Shown: in pieces, positions 1 through 8,347 of the stretch | Numbering within the stretch: position 1 is the first letter of the stretch | Layout of the letters: each line of letters starts with the position of its first letter | Source of the DNA: Cohnella lupini | Lineage (GTDB): Bacteria; Bacillota; Bacilli; Paenibacillales; Paenibacillaceae | Assembly: GCF_003386205.1 (NCBI RefSeq) | Contig: NZ_QRDY01000017.1 | Location: forward strand, 1 to 64,000 | Reading direction: 5' to 3' | Length of the DNA stretch: 64,000 nucleotides | Notes under the pieces: generated by a model | The model's input: the letters and a program-made list of their open reading frames with translations, nothing else | What the model was told of the DNA's origin: nothing | Database searches by the model: none | Program-made: the position numbers and the translations under genes

Positions 1-38
1 TAGATTGTCGAACGCATTTTCGGGTATATTAGTCATCG

Positions 39-92
39 AGTAGGGCTCCTTCTTGGTTGGCTTCGTAACCCCGAGAATACCCTACTTTTTTG
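39..92 (+). terminator. Possible rho-independent terminator of an upstream gene
   Basis: A 7-bp stem (AGTAGGG at 39-45, CCCTACT at 80-86) is followed directly by a run of six T on the plus strand. The long loop holds a smaller GGTT/AACC pairing. It would end a plus-strand gene lying before the window. The long loop makes the call moderate. Confidence 0.45.
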
Positions 93-141
93 TTGCTTGA
101 GAAGGCGCCAAATTTTGGTACACAGACTACTTTACATCACC

Positions 142-380
142 TACTTTCGGCATAATAGCCGTGCGGGGCACGCTTATTTCCGTCGCGGGCGGTACTTTCG
201 GCATAATAGCCGTGCGGGGCACGCTTATTTCGGCCGTGGACGGTACTTTCGGCGTAATAGCCGTGCGGGGCACGCTTATTTCCGTCGCGGGCGGTACTTT
301 CGGCCAAATAGCCGTGCGGGGTACGCTTATTTCCGTCGCGGGGGGTCTTCGGCATAATAGCCATGCCCGGCACGGTTAAT
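142..380. repeat. Tandem repeat array 1, 51-bp unit, about 4.6 copies
   Basis: Units begin at 142, 193, 244 and 295, exactly 51 bp apart, and a decayed partial copy runs from 346 to about 380. Each unit holds a short hairpin (GTGC GGG GCAC) followed by CTTATTTCCGTCGCGGGCGG and then TACTTTCGG. Copies differ at a few bases. Because 51 is a multiple of three, several frames stay open, but none has a convincing ribosome-binding site, so I do not call a protein. The rest of 1-461 holds only the possible terminator at 39-92 and nothing else I can support. Confidence 0.95.
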
Positions 381-443
381 CATCATGCGATTTATTCTGC
401 CGGGTTCGCGGTGCCGATGTGATTTTATGCTTTCTTAAATGAC

Positions 444-474
444 GAAAAAACCGCGAGCGTCTTATCGCTCGCGG
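444..474 (-). terminator. Terminator overlapping the end of the Cys-rich CWC gene
   Basis: A perfect 9-bp stem (CCGCGAGCG at 451-459, CGCTCGCGG at 466-474) with a 6-nt loop is followed on the minus strand by six T. It ends the reverse operon 462-3510. The stop codon of the last gene lies in the hairpin loop and its last codons form one arm. Confidence 0.85.
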
Positions 475-674
475 TTTCCCGCCTTGTCGATGCATGCTTG
501 GCATATGCATGCCTTGTTACGTTGTTCCGCCGGAATAAGTTCCAATATTTCTCGCGGAAACTCGACAACTTTACTGCACCAGCATTCCCCATGCGGCAAG
601 CCCGCTTCGTTCCCGCAATGGTTGTCTTCTCCGCATAGAGGGCAAATCTTCGCGTTGCTCGCTTCCCCGCTCAA
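462..674 (-). CDS. Small cysteine-rich CWC-family protein
   Basis: A 70-residue protein with CPLCG near residue 11, CWC near 31 and CICQAC near 56. This Cys spacing suggests a small zinc or metal-binding fold of the cysteine-rich CWC family; function is unknown. The likely start is a TTG at 674 with GAGGTG seven bases upstream; no in-frame ATG fits. It begins 16 bp after the stop of the TIM-barrel gene, so it is the last gene of that operon. The 3' end is embedded in the terminator hairpin. Confidence 0.7.
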   Translation of the reverse strand: MSGEASNAKICPLCGEDNHCGNEAGLPHGECWCSKVVEFPREILELIPAEQRNKACICQACIDKAGNRER

Positions 675-689
675 ATGGCGACACCTCGA

Positions 690-1571
690 TCATTTCCCCT
701 TAAGGAATTGAACCGCGGCGGTTATATCCGCTTCCGGATTCGTCCCGACCTCGCGTTCAATCGTTAGATACCCATTATAGCCAATATCCCTAAGCGCCTT
801 CAAATAAGAATTCCAATCGACGCCGCCTTGTCCGAGCGGAACTTCCCTGAAGGAATCTCCCGACTCCGCCTGCTCCGCCATCTTCTCATGATCCAGCGGC
901 ACGAAGCCTAATGCCCCGTAAACTTCCCGAGGATCGACTTCGCGCAATCGAATGCCGTCCTTCGCATGCGTATGAACGATGTAATCCCGCAGCGTGTATA
1001 CGCCTTGTACGGGATCGTCGCCCGTTACCATGACCATGTTGGCCGGATCGAAATTCACCGAAACTCCCTTGGAGCCGAGGCCGTCCAAAAATTGCTTCAG
1101 ATGAGCCGAAGTTTCCGGGCCGGTCTCGATGGCGAAATAGGCGTTCATCCCGGTGGCATACCGGCTTAGCTCATCGCATGCCAGATGCATCGACTCGTAC
1201 ACCTCGCCGTTTCGATCTTCCGGAACGATTCCGATATGCGTCGTCACGATGTTCGTTCCGAGCTCGACGGCCAGGTCGAGAATTCGCTTCGACTTCTCGA
1301 TTTTCTCGGCATTTGCCCGTTTATCCTGAAAGCCATGGCCGCCAAGATCTCCTACCAATGCCGAGATTTGCAATCCTAGAGATTGGATATAGTCCTTCCA
1401 TTCCTTGCGCGCCGCCGCGGAGAGATTCGCGGGATCCATCTCTCCCGTAACGGCATAGATTTGCACGCCGTCGGCTCCAACAGCTCTCGCTTTCAATAAA
1501 CCCTCGCGAACGCCTACCCGAAAGCTGTCCACGATGACTCCGATTTTCCAAGGTTGGATAATTTCCGTCAT
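690..1571 (-). CDS. Sugar phosphate isomerase/epimerase-like TIM barrel (copy 1)
   Basis: A 293-residue cytoplasmic protein of the xylose-isomerase-like TIM-barrel family (AP endonuclease 2 fold). Visible family features are the VTTHIG strand near residue 110, FAIETGPE near 146, NFDPANM near 173 and HTHAKDG near 203, which carry the acidic and His metal ligands. Start chosen at ATG 1571, with AGGAG upstream; longer in-frame starts lack a ribosome-binding site. It follows a paralogue with a 2-bp gap. With a dehydrogenase upstream it probably isomerises an oxidised sugar or polyol intermediate; the substrate cannot be read from sequence. Confidence 0.85.
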   Translation of the reverse strand: MTEIIQPWKIGVIVDSFRVGVREGLLKARAVGADGVQIYAVTGEMDPANLSAAARKEWKDYIQSLGLQISALVGDLGGHGFQDKRANAEKIEKSKRILDLAVELGTNIVTTHIGIVPEDRNGEVYESMHLACDELSRYATGMNAYFAIETGPETSAHLKQFLDGLGSKGVSVNFDPANMVMVTGDDPVQGVYTLRDYIVHTHAKDGIRLREVDPREVYGALGFVPLDHEKMAEQAESGDSFREVPLGQGGVDWNSYLKALRDIGYNGYLTIEREVGTNPEADITAAVQFLKGK

Positions 1572-1573
1572 GA

Positions 1574-2452
1574 TTAACGCGCTCCTTCCGCTTGTTTGGT
1601 TTCTTCCCACAACCGACGCGCGTTGCTCAGCGCCAGCTTCGTTGCGTCGACGCAAGATTCCATTCCTTCGAACTCGATCGAGACGTAACCGTCGTAACCC
1701 GACTCTCTAACGATGCGGACCGCGGAACGGATGTCCAAATCTCCGTGCCCTACGATAGCCCCGCGCAAGTAAGCGCCTCCGCTAGAACGGAACCAGCCCT
1801 CTCCCGGATCGAGCGCCGCCGGTCTGATATAGAAATCCTTGAAATGCACGATGGAAGCAAAGGGAATATTATTGCGAACGGCTACGGTCGGATTCTCGTC
1901 GACGCATACGAAATTTCCGATATCCAGAGTCGTACGGAAATTATCGCGGCCGACTTCGTTGACTAACGCCTGAACTCTATCGCTGGCCTGGATATAATAG
2001 CCGTGGTTTTCCACGCTTGTCGTGATTCCGAGCGGCGCGGCATAATCGGCGATCCTCCTGCAAGCTTCCGCGAGTTTAGGCAGATCCTCCATGAATCGAC
2101 CAATGGAGGTATCCCGGGATGAAGCTACGTCATGACGCATGAGCTTCGCTCCCAGCGCGGCCGCTATGTCGACCTCCCGCTTCACCCTGTCTATTTCCCG
2201 TTCGTAAGCTTCCGCGTCCAAGCCCGCGAAGTTGGCTCCGATCGCGTAATTGGATATCGCGATGCCGACCTCCGTCGCCTTGGCTTTAATGGCGTCTATC
2301 AGCTCCGGATTGGCGGTCAGATCGAACCCCATCGGAACGATCTCGACGTGTTCGCCGCCCATGTCCCCGATGTGGCCGATCGCTTGGATGACGTCCATCT
2401 CGCCGGTTTGCATCGCCTGCCAGAAGGAATAAGTACTTACTCCCCATTTCAT
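1574..2452 (-). CDS. Sugar phosphate isomerase/epimerase-like TIM barrel (copy 2)
   Basis: A 292-residue TIM-barrel protein related to the next gene in the operon but clearly diverged. Metal-site strands are visible: TSVENHG near residue 162, TLDIGNF near 190, VHFKDF near 217 and VSIEFEG near 267. It starts at ATG 2452 after GGAG, and the ATG overlaps the TGA of the upstream dehydrogenase gene (ATGA), so the two are probably translationally coupled. A pair of such isomerases beside a Gfo/Idh dehydrogenase is typical of inositol- or ketosugar-type catabolic operons; the exact substrate is unknown. Confidence 0.85.
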   Translation of the reverse strand: MKWGVSTYSFWQAMQTGEMDVIQAIGHIGDMGGEHVEIVPMGFDLTANPELIDAIKAKATEVGIAISNYAIGANFAGLDAEAYEREIDRVKREVDIAAALGAKLMRHDVASSRDTSIGRFMEDLPKLAEACRRIADYAAPLGITTSVENHGYYIQASDRVQALVNEVGRDNFRTTLDIGNFVCVDENPTVAVRNNIPFASIVHFKDFYIRPAALDPGEGWFRSSGGAYLRGAIVGHGDLDIRSAVRIVRESGYDGYVSIEFEGMESCVDATKLALSNARRLWEETKQAEGAR

Positions 2453-3510
2453 AGCCGGATCTCCTCGCCTTTCGCCGCTGATTCGTATATTCCGCATAGG
2501 ATCTTCATGATTTCTACACCGTCTTCTACCGGGCTGATCTGCTTGGTACCGTTAACGATACAATCGATGAAATGATTGATTTCCTCGACGAATGCCGGGT
2601 CTCCCGTAAATCCGGCCTCGCTGTCGGTTTGAGGCTGGATGTTCAGGATCGTATCGTACTTCTCCGTCACGATGGAAATCTTCGGATCGATTTCGAATCC
2701 GCCCTTGTCCCCGTATAGCTTAACCGAGCCCTCGTCCTGCTTGGCATGCAGCGAAAAGCTGACATCGACCATCAATGAAGCGCCGTTCTCGAAGCGGATG
2801 ATTGCATTGGCCAAATCTTCGACCGTATTCTTGGAAGCATCGTAATCGGCCGCTTTGTAGAAGGATAGGTGCTTGACGTTCGACCGGTTTCCAAGCTTAT
2901 GGTAAGTATTCGCGCTGATCGTCGTCGCCTTCGGGCGTCCCATCAAGTACCAGCATAGATCGATGACATGTACTCCGATATCGATCAGCGGTCCGCCGCC
3001 GGAGCGCTCTATGTCCGCGAACCAGCCCCCCGGATTGCCGAGACGGCGGATCGTCGACGCTTTGGCATAATACAGCTCTCCGAACTCTCCGTTATCGGCG
3101 AACCGGCGCAGCATCTGAACGTTGGGGTCGTACCTGCGGACGAACCCTACTTGAAGCAGCTTGCCGGAAGCGCGTACGGCCTTCTCGATAAGAAGAGCTT
3201 CCTCGACCGTGCGCGCAAGCGGCTTCTCCACGAGTACGTGCTTGCCTGCTTCCAAAGCGGCTATGCTGATCGGCGCGTGCGTATTGTTCCAAGTACAGAT
3301 GCTCACGGCGTCGATATCGGGGTCGGCCAACAGCTCGCGATAGTCGGAATACGTCTTATCCGCTCCGTATTTCTTCGCGACTTGCCGAGCCCTCTCTTCG
3401 TTGACGTCGCAGATTGCCGTGATGACGGATTTGGGATTGCGGGAATAGGCGTTCAAATGCGATTCCGAGATCGAACCGGTGCCGATGACACCTATGCGGA
3501 TGGGTTTCAT
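2449..3510 (-). CDS. Gfo/Idh/MocA-family oxidoreductase (operon leader)
   Basis: A 353-residue NAD(P)-dependent dehydrogenase. The N-terminal Rossmann fold begins with GVIGTGSIS near residue 7, and the family signature EKPLA lies near residue 94. A C-terminal GFO_IDH_MocA domain follows, with DIGVHVIDL near 173. Start at ATG 3510; a TTG nine bases earlier is in frame but sits too close to the GGGAG. It is the first gene of the reverse operon and is divergent from an AraC regulator that probably controls it. Such enzymes oxidise inositols, sugars or glycosides; the substrate is not determined. Confidence 0.88.
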   Translation of the reverse strand: MKPIRIGVIGTGSISESHLNAYSRNPKSVITAICDVNEERARQVAKKYGADKTYSDYRELLADPDIDAVSICTWNNTHAPISIAALEAGKHVLVEKPLARTVEEALLIEKAVRASGKLLQVGFVRRYDPNVQMLRRFADNGEFGELYYAKASTIRRLGNPGGWFADIERSGGGPLIDIGVHVIDLCWYLMGRPKATTISANTYHKLGNRSNVKHLSFYKAADYDASKNTVEDLANAIIRFENGASLMVDVSFSLHAKQDEGSVKLYGDKGGFEIDPKISIVTEKYDTILNIQPQTDSEAGFTGDPAFVEEINHFIDCIVNGTKQISPVEDGVEIMKILCGIYESAAKGEEIRL

Positions 3511-3547
3511 TACTCTCAACGCTCCCTTTCAGTGGTTGTTAATTCGT

Positions 3548-3555
3548 ATTATAAT
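3548..3555. promoter_or_regulatory. Shared divergent -10 element ATTATAAT
   Basis: The octamer ATTATAAT contains TATAAT on both strands (plus 3550-3555, minus 3553-3548). It lies midway between the dehydrogenase operon and the AraC gene. Neither direction has a good -35 match, as expected for activator-dependent promoters. The two promoters would overlap face to face. Confidence 0.5.
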
Positions 3556-3628
3556 GGGATGAGCTTCGCAAACCATGAAGAAGCATGCTCTTTATTTGTA
3601 CAATCGTGCGATTCAGGGAGTGAACCCA

Positions 3629-4528
3629 TTGAACAGACTTGACTTGGATTCCTTGCGCGAATCCATGCCGATGCCGGATCCGTCCTTTCCGATCAAGATC
3701 CACCCTCGCCAGACGCACAAAATGGTCGTAGGCTCTACTTTGTTCCCCCATCATTGGCACGAGCATTTGGAGTTTCTGTATTTCGTGTCGGGAACGGCCA
3801 CCATCGAGTGCGGCTCCGTTCCGATTTCTCTTCAATCCGGAGACCTGTGCGTCGTAAATAGCAATGAGCTTCATTATGGAATTAGCACCTCCGAGGATTT
3901 ATCCTTTTATGCGATGATCGTGGATATCTCGTTGCTTCACAGTCACTCCGCGGACGCCATAGAAACGAAGTTCATTACTCCGATTATCCAGAACCGGATT
4001 TTGTTCCAGAACCGGATAACGGAAGACGCGGAGATCACTCGTTGCATGGTCTCGATAATCGGGGAGCTGGAGCGGAAGGAATTGGGGTACGAGCTATCCA
4101 TTAAATCGCATCTTTACGGTCTGCTGTCGCTCCTCGTGCGCAATTACGTCGCCACGCTGAAGGAGTTGGACGTGTATCGGCACAAGTTAAAGGACTTGGA
4201 ACGCCTTGCGCCCGTCTTTACTTATATCGACGAATATTATCGGGATAAAATTACCGTGGAGCAGCTTGCGAATATCGCCGGTCTAAGCAGATTCCATTTC
4301 AGCCGACTATTCAAGCAAGTAACGGACAAATCTTTGGTCGAATATATCAATTTGGTCCGAATCAATAAATCGGAAAGCATGCTCCGCGGTACGGGCATGA
4401 CCATCTCGGAAATCGCTCTCGCTTCCGGATTCAGCGACATCTATTATTTCAGCCGCACGTTCAAGAAATTAAAAAAAACGCCCCCTACGGAATGGAGAAA
4501 AACCGAGCATAACGGAGTCGATAAATGA
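3629..4528 (+). CDS. AraC-family regulator with cupin sensor domain
   Basis: About 299 residues. The N-terminal cupin (AraC_binding) domain has the HHWHEHLEF metal/ligand motif near residue 40 and a GDLCVVNSNELH strand near 75. The C-terminal pair of helix-turn-helices starts with ITVEQLANIAGLSRFHFSR and ends with ISEIALASGFSDIYYFSR. I chose TTG 3629 because AGGGAG sits eight bases upstream; an ATG at 3575 would add 18 residues but lies only about 20 bases from the -10 box and has no clear ribosome-binding site. It is divergent from the dehydrogenase/isomerase operon, so a local sugar-responsive activator role is likely. Confidence 0.85.
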   Translation: MNRLDLDSLRESMPMPDPSFPIKIHPRQTHKMVVGSTLFPHHWHEHLEFLYFVSGTATIECGSVPISLQSGDLCVVNSNELHYGISTSEDLSFYAMIVDISLLHSHSADAIETKFITPIIQNRILFQNRITEDAEITRCMVSIIGELERKELGYELSIKSHLYGLLSLLVRNYVATLKELDVYRHKLKDLERLAPVFTYIDEYYRDKITVEQLANIAGLSRFHFSRLFKQVTDKSLVEYINLVRINKSESMLRGTGMTISEIALASGFSDIYYFSRTFKKLKKTPPTEWRKTEHNGVDK

Positions 4529-4562
4529 AGCGCGCAAGCCTCTCGGCCGGCGCGCTTCGTCT
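4527..4562. terminator. Bidirectional terminator between convergent genes
   Basis: A 9-bp stem (GAAGCGCGC 4527-4535, GCGCGCTTC 4550-4558) is followed by GTCTTTT on the plus strand. It overlaps the AraC stop codon and lies just before the end of the reverse ykuK-like gene. Confidence 0.65.
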
Positions 4563-4563
4563 T

Positions 4564-5133
4564 TTACAGCACCATACGATGCTTAGTGAACCGATTGGCG
4601 TACGAAGACGCGACGCAGGCTTCCGGCTTAACTCTCGGCGCGTACATTCCCATCGCCTCAACCCGGTCGACCATCTCCTGGACGTATAGCGCCGTCTTAT
4701 TAACGACCGGCTCCGTCCCCGCATCGATGTCGATGAACGTTTCGAGCATAGCTCCTTGATAGATGTAGGGGAGCAGCAAATCTTCCATCCGGTTAACCGC
4801 GCATGCGTCGAAGTAACCCGCCACTCTCTGCGAGAACGAGGTTTCTAGCGTCAGCTTCTCCCTAATAGACGTTAATTGCCTCGGGACGGCCAATTGTCGA
4901 TAACAAGCCCAAGCTCCCCTCCCGATCCGATGGATCACGATACCCGTCACGAATTTGGTATGGCCGCGATGGACCTGGCTATCCGTGCCGATCACGAAAT
5001 GATAGGAACCCTTGGGATCCATGCTAATAAAGCGAAGAATCCGCTCGTATACGTCATCAAGACTCAGGTTGTTTTCCGACAAATTCTGAAAGCTCAGCTC
5101 GTCGCATCCGGAAATCGTGCTCATCATGGTCAT
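4564..5133 (-). CDS. YkuK-family ribonuclease H-like protein
   Basis: A 189-residue protein of the YkuK (DUF458) family, predicted to have an RNase H-like fold. The first strand carries FVIGTDSQVH near residue 47, followed by a TGIVIHRIGRGAW strand. C-terminal DAGTEP and YANRFTKHR segments fit the family. Start chosen at ATG 5133 after AGAGGTG. In Bacillus the homologue is of unknown function. It stands alone between convergent AraC and divergent mqnB genes. Confidence 0.82.
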   Translation of the reverse strand: MTMMSTISGCDELSFQNLSENNLSLDDVYERILRFISMDPKGSYHFVIGTDSQVHRGHTKFVTGIVIHRIGRGAWACYRQLAVPRQLTSIREKLTLETSFSQRVAGYFDACAVNRMEDLLLPYIYQGAMLETFIDIDAGTEPVVNKTALYVQEMVDRVEAMGMYAPRVKPEACVASSYANRFTKHRMVL

Positions 5134-5275
5134 GCCATCACCTCTGCTATGCATGCTGTGTTTATAGATTATTGTATGGCGAGGTCGACCGGACTCGAAC
5201 CTTTACCTTTTCTGAAACCGACACCAGTTGCGTTGGCTTGTTCGCCGGCTATTTTACTCCTCATCCGCAGGGGTC

Positions 5276-5281
5276 TATAAT
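5276..5281 (+). promoter_or_regulatory. Candidate -10 box for mqnBD
   Basis: A perfect TATAAT lies 50 bp before mqnB. The best -35 (TTTTAC at 5252-5257, 18-bp spacing) matches only partly, so this is a tentative housekeeping promoter. Confidence 0.4.
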
Positions 5282-5331
5282 AAGTAAAGTCGTTTTCGAT
5301 TCCGAACTGAATAAAGGGGATTCATCTTCTT

Positions 5332-5985
5332 ATGAAAATACTTATCATGACCGCCGTGGAGGCGGAAAAGGATGCCGTGTGCAGAGGACTTCGAGGTGAT
5401 AGCCGATTCGAGGTTCTGACCGCGGGCGTCGGCCCGGTCGCCGCCGCGGTGAGCACGGCGACTGCTCTAACCACGGCACCGCAAGGCGTACGCTACGACC
5501 TCGTCGTAAGCGCCGGGATAGCCGGAGGCTTCGCGGATCAAGCCGCGATAGGCACGATCGTCGTCGCCAGCGATGTCGTCGCCGCGGATCTGGGCGCGGA
5601 AACTCCGGACGGATTCGCCGGAGTGGACAAGCTCGGCTTCGGCTCGAATCGTATTCCCGTGGAGCGCCTTCTATCCTCCAAGCTGGCCGATGCTCTGAAC
5701 CTGGCGGGAATAACGGTTCGATTCGGTCCGGTTCTCACGCTCTCGACCGTCACGGGCACGGCTGCAAGCGCCGTCGAGCTGGCGGAACGAGTCCCGGGAG
5801 CCGCCGCGGAAGCGATGGAAGGTTTCGGAGTGGCCGCGGCCGCGCAAAGCCGAGGTATTCCGTTCATGGAAATTCGCGCCATCTCGAATGCGGTCGGACC
5901 GCGCGACCGATCGGCGTGGCGCATCGGAGATGCTCTTGACGCTTTGGAAGCCGCATGTACACACTTACCGGAGGTACTCTCATGA
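5332..5985 (+). CDS. mqnB: Futalosine hydrolase
   Basis: A 217-residue nucleosidase of the PNP/UDP family that splits futalosine to dehypoxanthine futalosine and hypoxanthine in the alternative menaquinone pathway. Family features include VEAEKDAV at the start, SAGIAGGF near residue 61, a STVTGTA strand near 139 and EAMEGFGVA near 163 with the substrate-binding Glu. The AISNAVGPRDR strand near 184 holds the catalytic Asp. Its TGA overlaps the ATG of mqnD (ATGA), so the two are translationally coupled. ATG 5332 is preceded by AAAGGGG at a somewhat long distance. Confidence 0.9.
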   Translation: MKILIMTAVEAEKDAVCRGLRGDSRFEVLTAGVGPVAAAVSTATALTTAPQGVRYDLVVSAGIAGGFADQAAIGTIVVASDVVAADLGAETPDGFAGVDKLGFGSNRIPVERLLSSKLADALNLAGITVRFGPVLTLSTVTGTAASAVELAERVPGAAAEAMEGFGVAAAAQSRGIPFMEIRAISNAVGPRDRSAWRIGDALDALEAACTHLPEVLS

Positions 5986-6818
5986 AAATCGCCTATTCTC
6001 CATGTCCCAACGACACTTTCGTATTTCATGCACTTGTCCACGGACTCATTCCGGACGCGCCTTCGTTTGAAGTCGCCTATGCGGATATCGATATCACGAA
6101 CCGGTTAGCCGCGACTACGAACGATCTCGATATCATGAAAATTTCATATGCCGCGTTACCGTGGATTCTCCCCGAATACAAGCTCATTCCATGCGGCGGA
6201 GCGCTCGGTCGGGGATGCGGGCCGTTGGTGCTAACCGCCGGCGGCGAGAATATCGACGCAACCGCCCTCTCGGGCAAAAGAGTCGCCGTACCGAGCGAAC
6301 GCTCGACCGCTTATCTTCTATTCCGGCTATGGGCTACTCGGAACGTACCGGGCGGCGTCGGCGAAATCGTCGTCATGCCGTTCCATGAGATTATGCCCGC
6401 CGTGCGCGACGGTCTCATCGACGCGGGTCTCGTCATTCACGAAGCCCGTTTCACCTATCAGAATTACGGACTCTCCCAGGTCGTCGACTTGGGAAGTTGG
6501 TGGGAGTCCGATACGGGCCTGCCTATTCCTCTAGGCGCGATCATTGCCCGCCGGACGCTTGATCTTCCCTCGATTACGAAATGGATTCAGGCCTCCGTCG
6601 CCTACGCATGGGAGCATCCGGACGCTTCGAGAGAATACGTACTGGCTCATTCTCAGGAGATGGAGCCGAGCGTAGCCCAGTCGCACATCGATCTCTACGT
6701 GAACGAGTTTACGGCGAGCTTGGGAGAAGACGGTTTTGCCGCCGTATCCAGCTTGCTACAGCGCGCCATGGACGAACAACTCGTTCCGCGAATGGACTTG
6801 TCGACCCTGTTAGGGTAA
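5982..6818 (+). CDS. mqnD: 1,4-dihydroxy-6-naphthoate synthase
   Basis: A 278-residue enzyme that turns cyclic dehypoxanthine futalosine into 1,4-dihydroxy-6-naphthoate, a late step of futalosine-route menaquinone synthesis. The family start YSPCPNDTF is at residue 5, and LGRGCGPLV near residue 74 and VIHEARFTY near 150 are the conserved ligand-binding loops; the fold is that of a periplasmic binding protein. GGAGG lies before the start, which overlaps the mqnB stop. The other mqn genes (mqnA, C, E) are not in the window. Confidence 0.92.
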   Translation: MKIAYSPCPNDTFVFHALVHGLIPDAPSFEVAYADIDITNRLAATTNDLDIMKISYAALPWILPEYKLIPCGGALGRGCGPLVLTAGGENIDATALSGKRVAVPSERSTAYLLFRLWATRNVPGGVGEIVVMPFHEIMPAVRDGLIDAGLVIHEARFTYQNYGLSQVVDLGSWWESDTGLPIPLGAIIARRTLDLPSITKWIQASVAYAWEHPDASREYVLAHSQEMEPSVAQSHIDLYVNEFTASLGEDGFAAVSSLLQRAMDEQLVPRMDLSTLLG

Positions 6819-6831
6819 TGTCGAGCCGACG

Positions 6832-6880
6832 CGAAGAAGACCCCCGACCGCCATAGAGGCGATACGGGGGTCTTCTTTTT
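6832..6880 (+). terminator. Strong terminator after mqnD
   Basis: A 13-14 bp stem pairs GAAGAAGACCCCCG (from 6833) with CGGGGGTCTTCTT (from 6865), followed by a T run. It also faces the end of the reverse SLH gene and may serve both strands. Confidence 0.9.
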
Positions 6881-6911
6881 GTTTTGTTGGCGGTTTTACG
6901 GAAGCCCGGTG

Positions 6912-8306
6912 TTAGGTGGATTCGCCGTTCAAGTATCTAAAGAACGGTGCATCTACCCAGAAGTCGTAGTTGATGACCGTAATCGAAGGATCGAGCTTTT
7001 TGAATCCTTCTGTGACGGCTGCCGATTTTTCTTTCAAGGAGAACGACTGAGCGTAATAATGGCCTTTTTCGATTTTGTTGTTGGAGATTTTCTCATAGCC
7101 GGTTAGTTCAGTCAAAGAGAAGTAAAGCGGCTGCCACCAAGATCCGTAGATGAGACCAGGTTGCTTGTCTTCGTTCTTCTTCGCGTAGTAGAGAATGACT
7201 TTGTCGAACCGGGCTTTGTCTGCCGCGGTGGAAAATTCGAAAGCAATATCGTATTCTTTGGCATATTCGATATAATTGCCGTTCTCGATTTGGACGACCT
7301 CGTACAAGTCGGAGACACCCGGCTCGCCCCATTCCTTCAAGTAAATGAAGGCGGAGGTTTTAGGCTCGAACTGTACCTTGGCGTTTATTTTCTCGCTGCG
7401 CAGAAGACCGATCAATTGAAGCGCATGCTGGAAATCCGAATGGCCGTAAACCAGAGAAAGCGAATCTATGAAGCCTGCGTCGTAACGGGCGTCTTTCAGG
7501 TTGTAGCCCGTTACCAAATCCTGCTTCAGCGCTTCGTCGACGATTTTCTGCAGCTCGGGGGATTTAATGATGTCCGAAGTGGCGTATGCATCGTTCAGCT
7601 TGGCGTAGATGTCGGAATCGGACGAGTAGCCGAGGTAGTGCTTGTATTGGCCTTTGATCTCCAAAACCTTGCCTATCAGATAGGTGGAAAGAGACGCGGA
7701 AGCGGCTGCTCCGCTTGTAACGTCCTTATAGAATTCCGCGGGAATCAAGCCGGTATCTACTGCGGCAGCCAACTCTTGGGCGCCTTTAGTTCCATAGACA
7801 TCCGGCTTCCAAGTCAATTTCAGCTTGGTTAGCGATGCTTTTACTTTAGCTGCAGGATAAGTGTAAGCAAGCTCTTCTAAGTCCGCTGCTCTCAAGGCGA
7901 ACTGCACCGCATTCAAGGAAGTCAAACGCGCGGAGGCTTTCACGGTCGTCGAGGACAAGATTCCTTTCTCGTAAGCTGCGGCGGCATCCTCGTAATAAGG
8001 AGAGCTAGCCGCGACGTCCGTGAAGGAAACGGCTTCTGCAGGTGCTTCGTAACCGAGGGAATCGGCGATCGCGGAAATGAACTGGCCTCTCGTCAATTGA
8101 TCTTGAAGAACGACGTCGTGCTTCTCCTTCAAGAACGTCGCGTATTCCTTAACGACGGGCGAAGCAGCGGGTGCTACTGGCGGTTTAGCCGCGACGGCGG
8201 CTTGGGCGGAACCGGACCAAGCGATGGCACCGACGGATGAAGACGTTAGCAGGACCGAAGCGGCTAGCGCAAGCTTGGTTCCTACTTTGTAAGTATGACT
8301 TTTCAT
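6912..8306 (-). CDS. Secreted S-layer-homology-type protein
   Basis: A 464-residue exported protein. Signal peptide: KVGTKLALAASVLLTSS with an AQAA cleavage region near residues 32-36. Residues about 70-125 resemble an SLH repeat (LTRGQFISAIADSLGY, then FTDVAASSPYYEDAAAAYEKG), and a weaker second copy follows to about 215. The C-terminal 250 residues match nothing I recognise. ATG 8306 has GGAGG nine bases upstream; an ATG five codons earlier overlaps that site. Probably a cell-wall-attached protein of unknown role; monocistronic with its own operator-like palindrome upstream. Confidence 0.75.
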   Translation of the reverse strand: MKSHTYKVGTKLALAASVLLTSSSVGAIAWSGSAQAAVAAKPPVAPAASPVVKEYATFLKEKHDVVLQDQLTRGQFISAIADSLGYEAPAEAVSFTDVAASSPYYEDAAAAYEKGILSSTTVKASARLTSLNAVQFALRAADLEELAYTYPAAKVKASLTKLKLTWKPDVYGTKGAQELAAAVDTGLIPAEFYKDVTSGAAASASLSTYLIGKVLEIKGQYKHYLGYSSDSDIYAKLNDAYATSDIIKSPELQKIVDEALKQDLVTGYNLKDARYDAGFIDSLSLVYGHSDFQHALQLIGLLRSEKINAKVQFEPKTSAFIYLKEWGEPGVSDLYEVVQIENGNYIEYAKEYDIAFEFSTAADKARFDKVILYYAKKNEDKQPGLIYGSWWQPLYFSLTELTGYEKISNNKIEKGHYYAQSFSLKEKSAAVTEGFKKLDPSITVINYDFWVDAPFFRYLNGEST

Positions 8307-8347
8307 TACTAAAACCTCCATAACCTATATGTATAATAAGAATTATT

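Noticed and set aside
97..379. Open frames on both strands through array 1
   Set aside because: The frames are open because a 51-bp unit keeps any stop-free frame open in each copy; no ribosome-binding site or known protein pattern supports translation.
5177..5204. A functional tRNA gene
   Set aside because: Only the 3' part is tRNA-like, the T-stem is mispaired and no 5' acceptor or anticodon arm can be folded.
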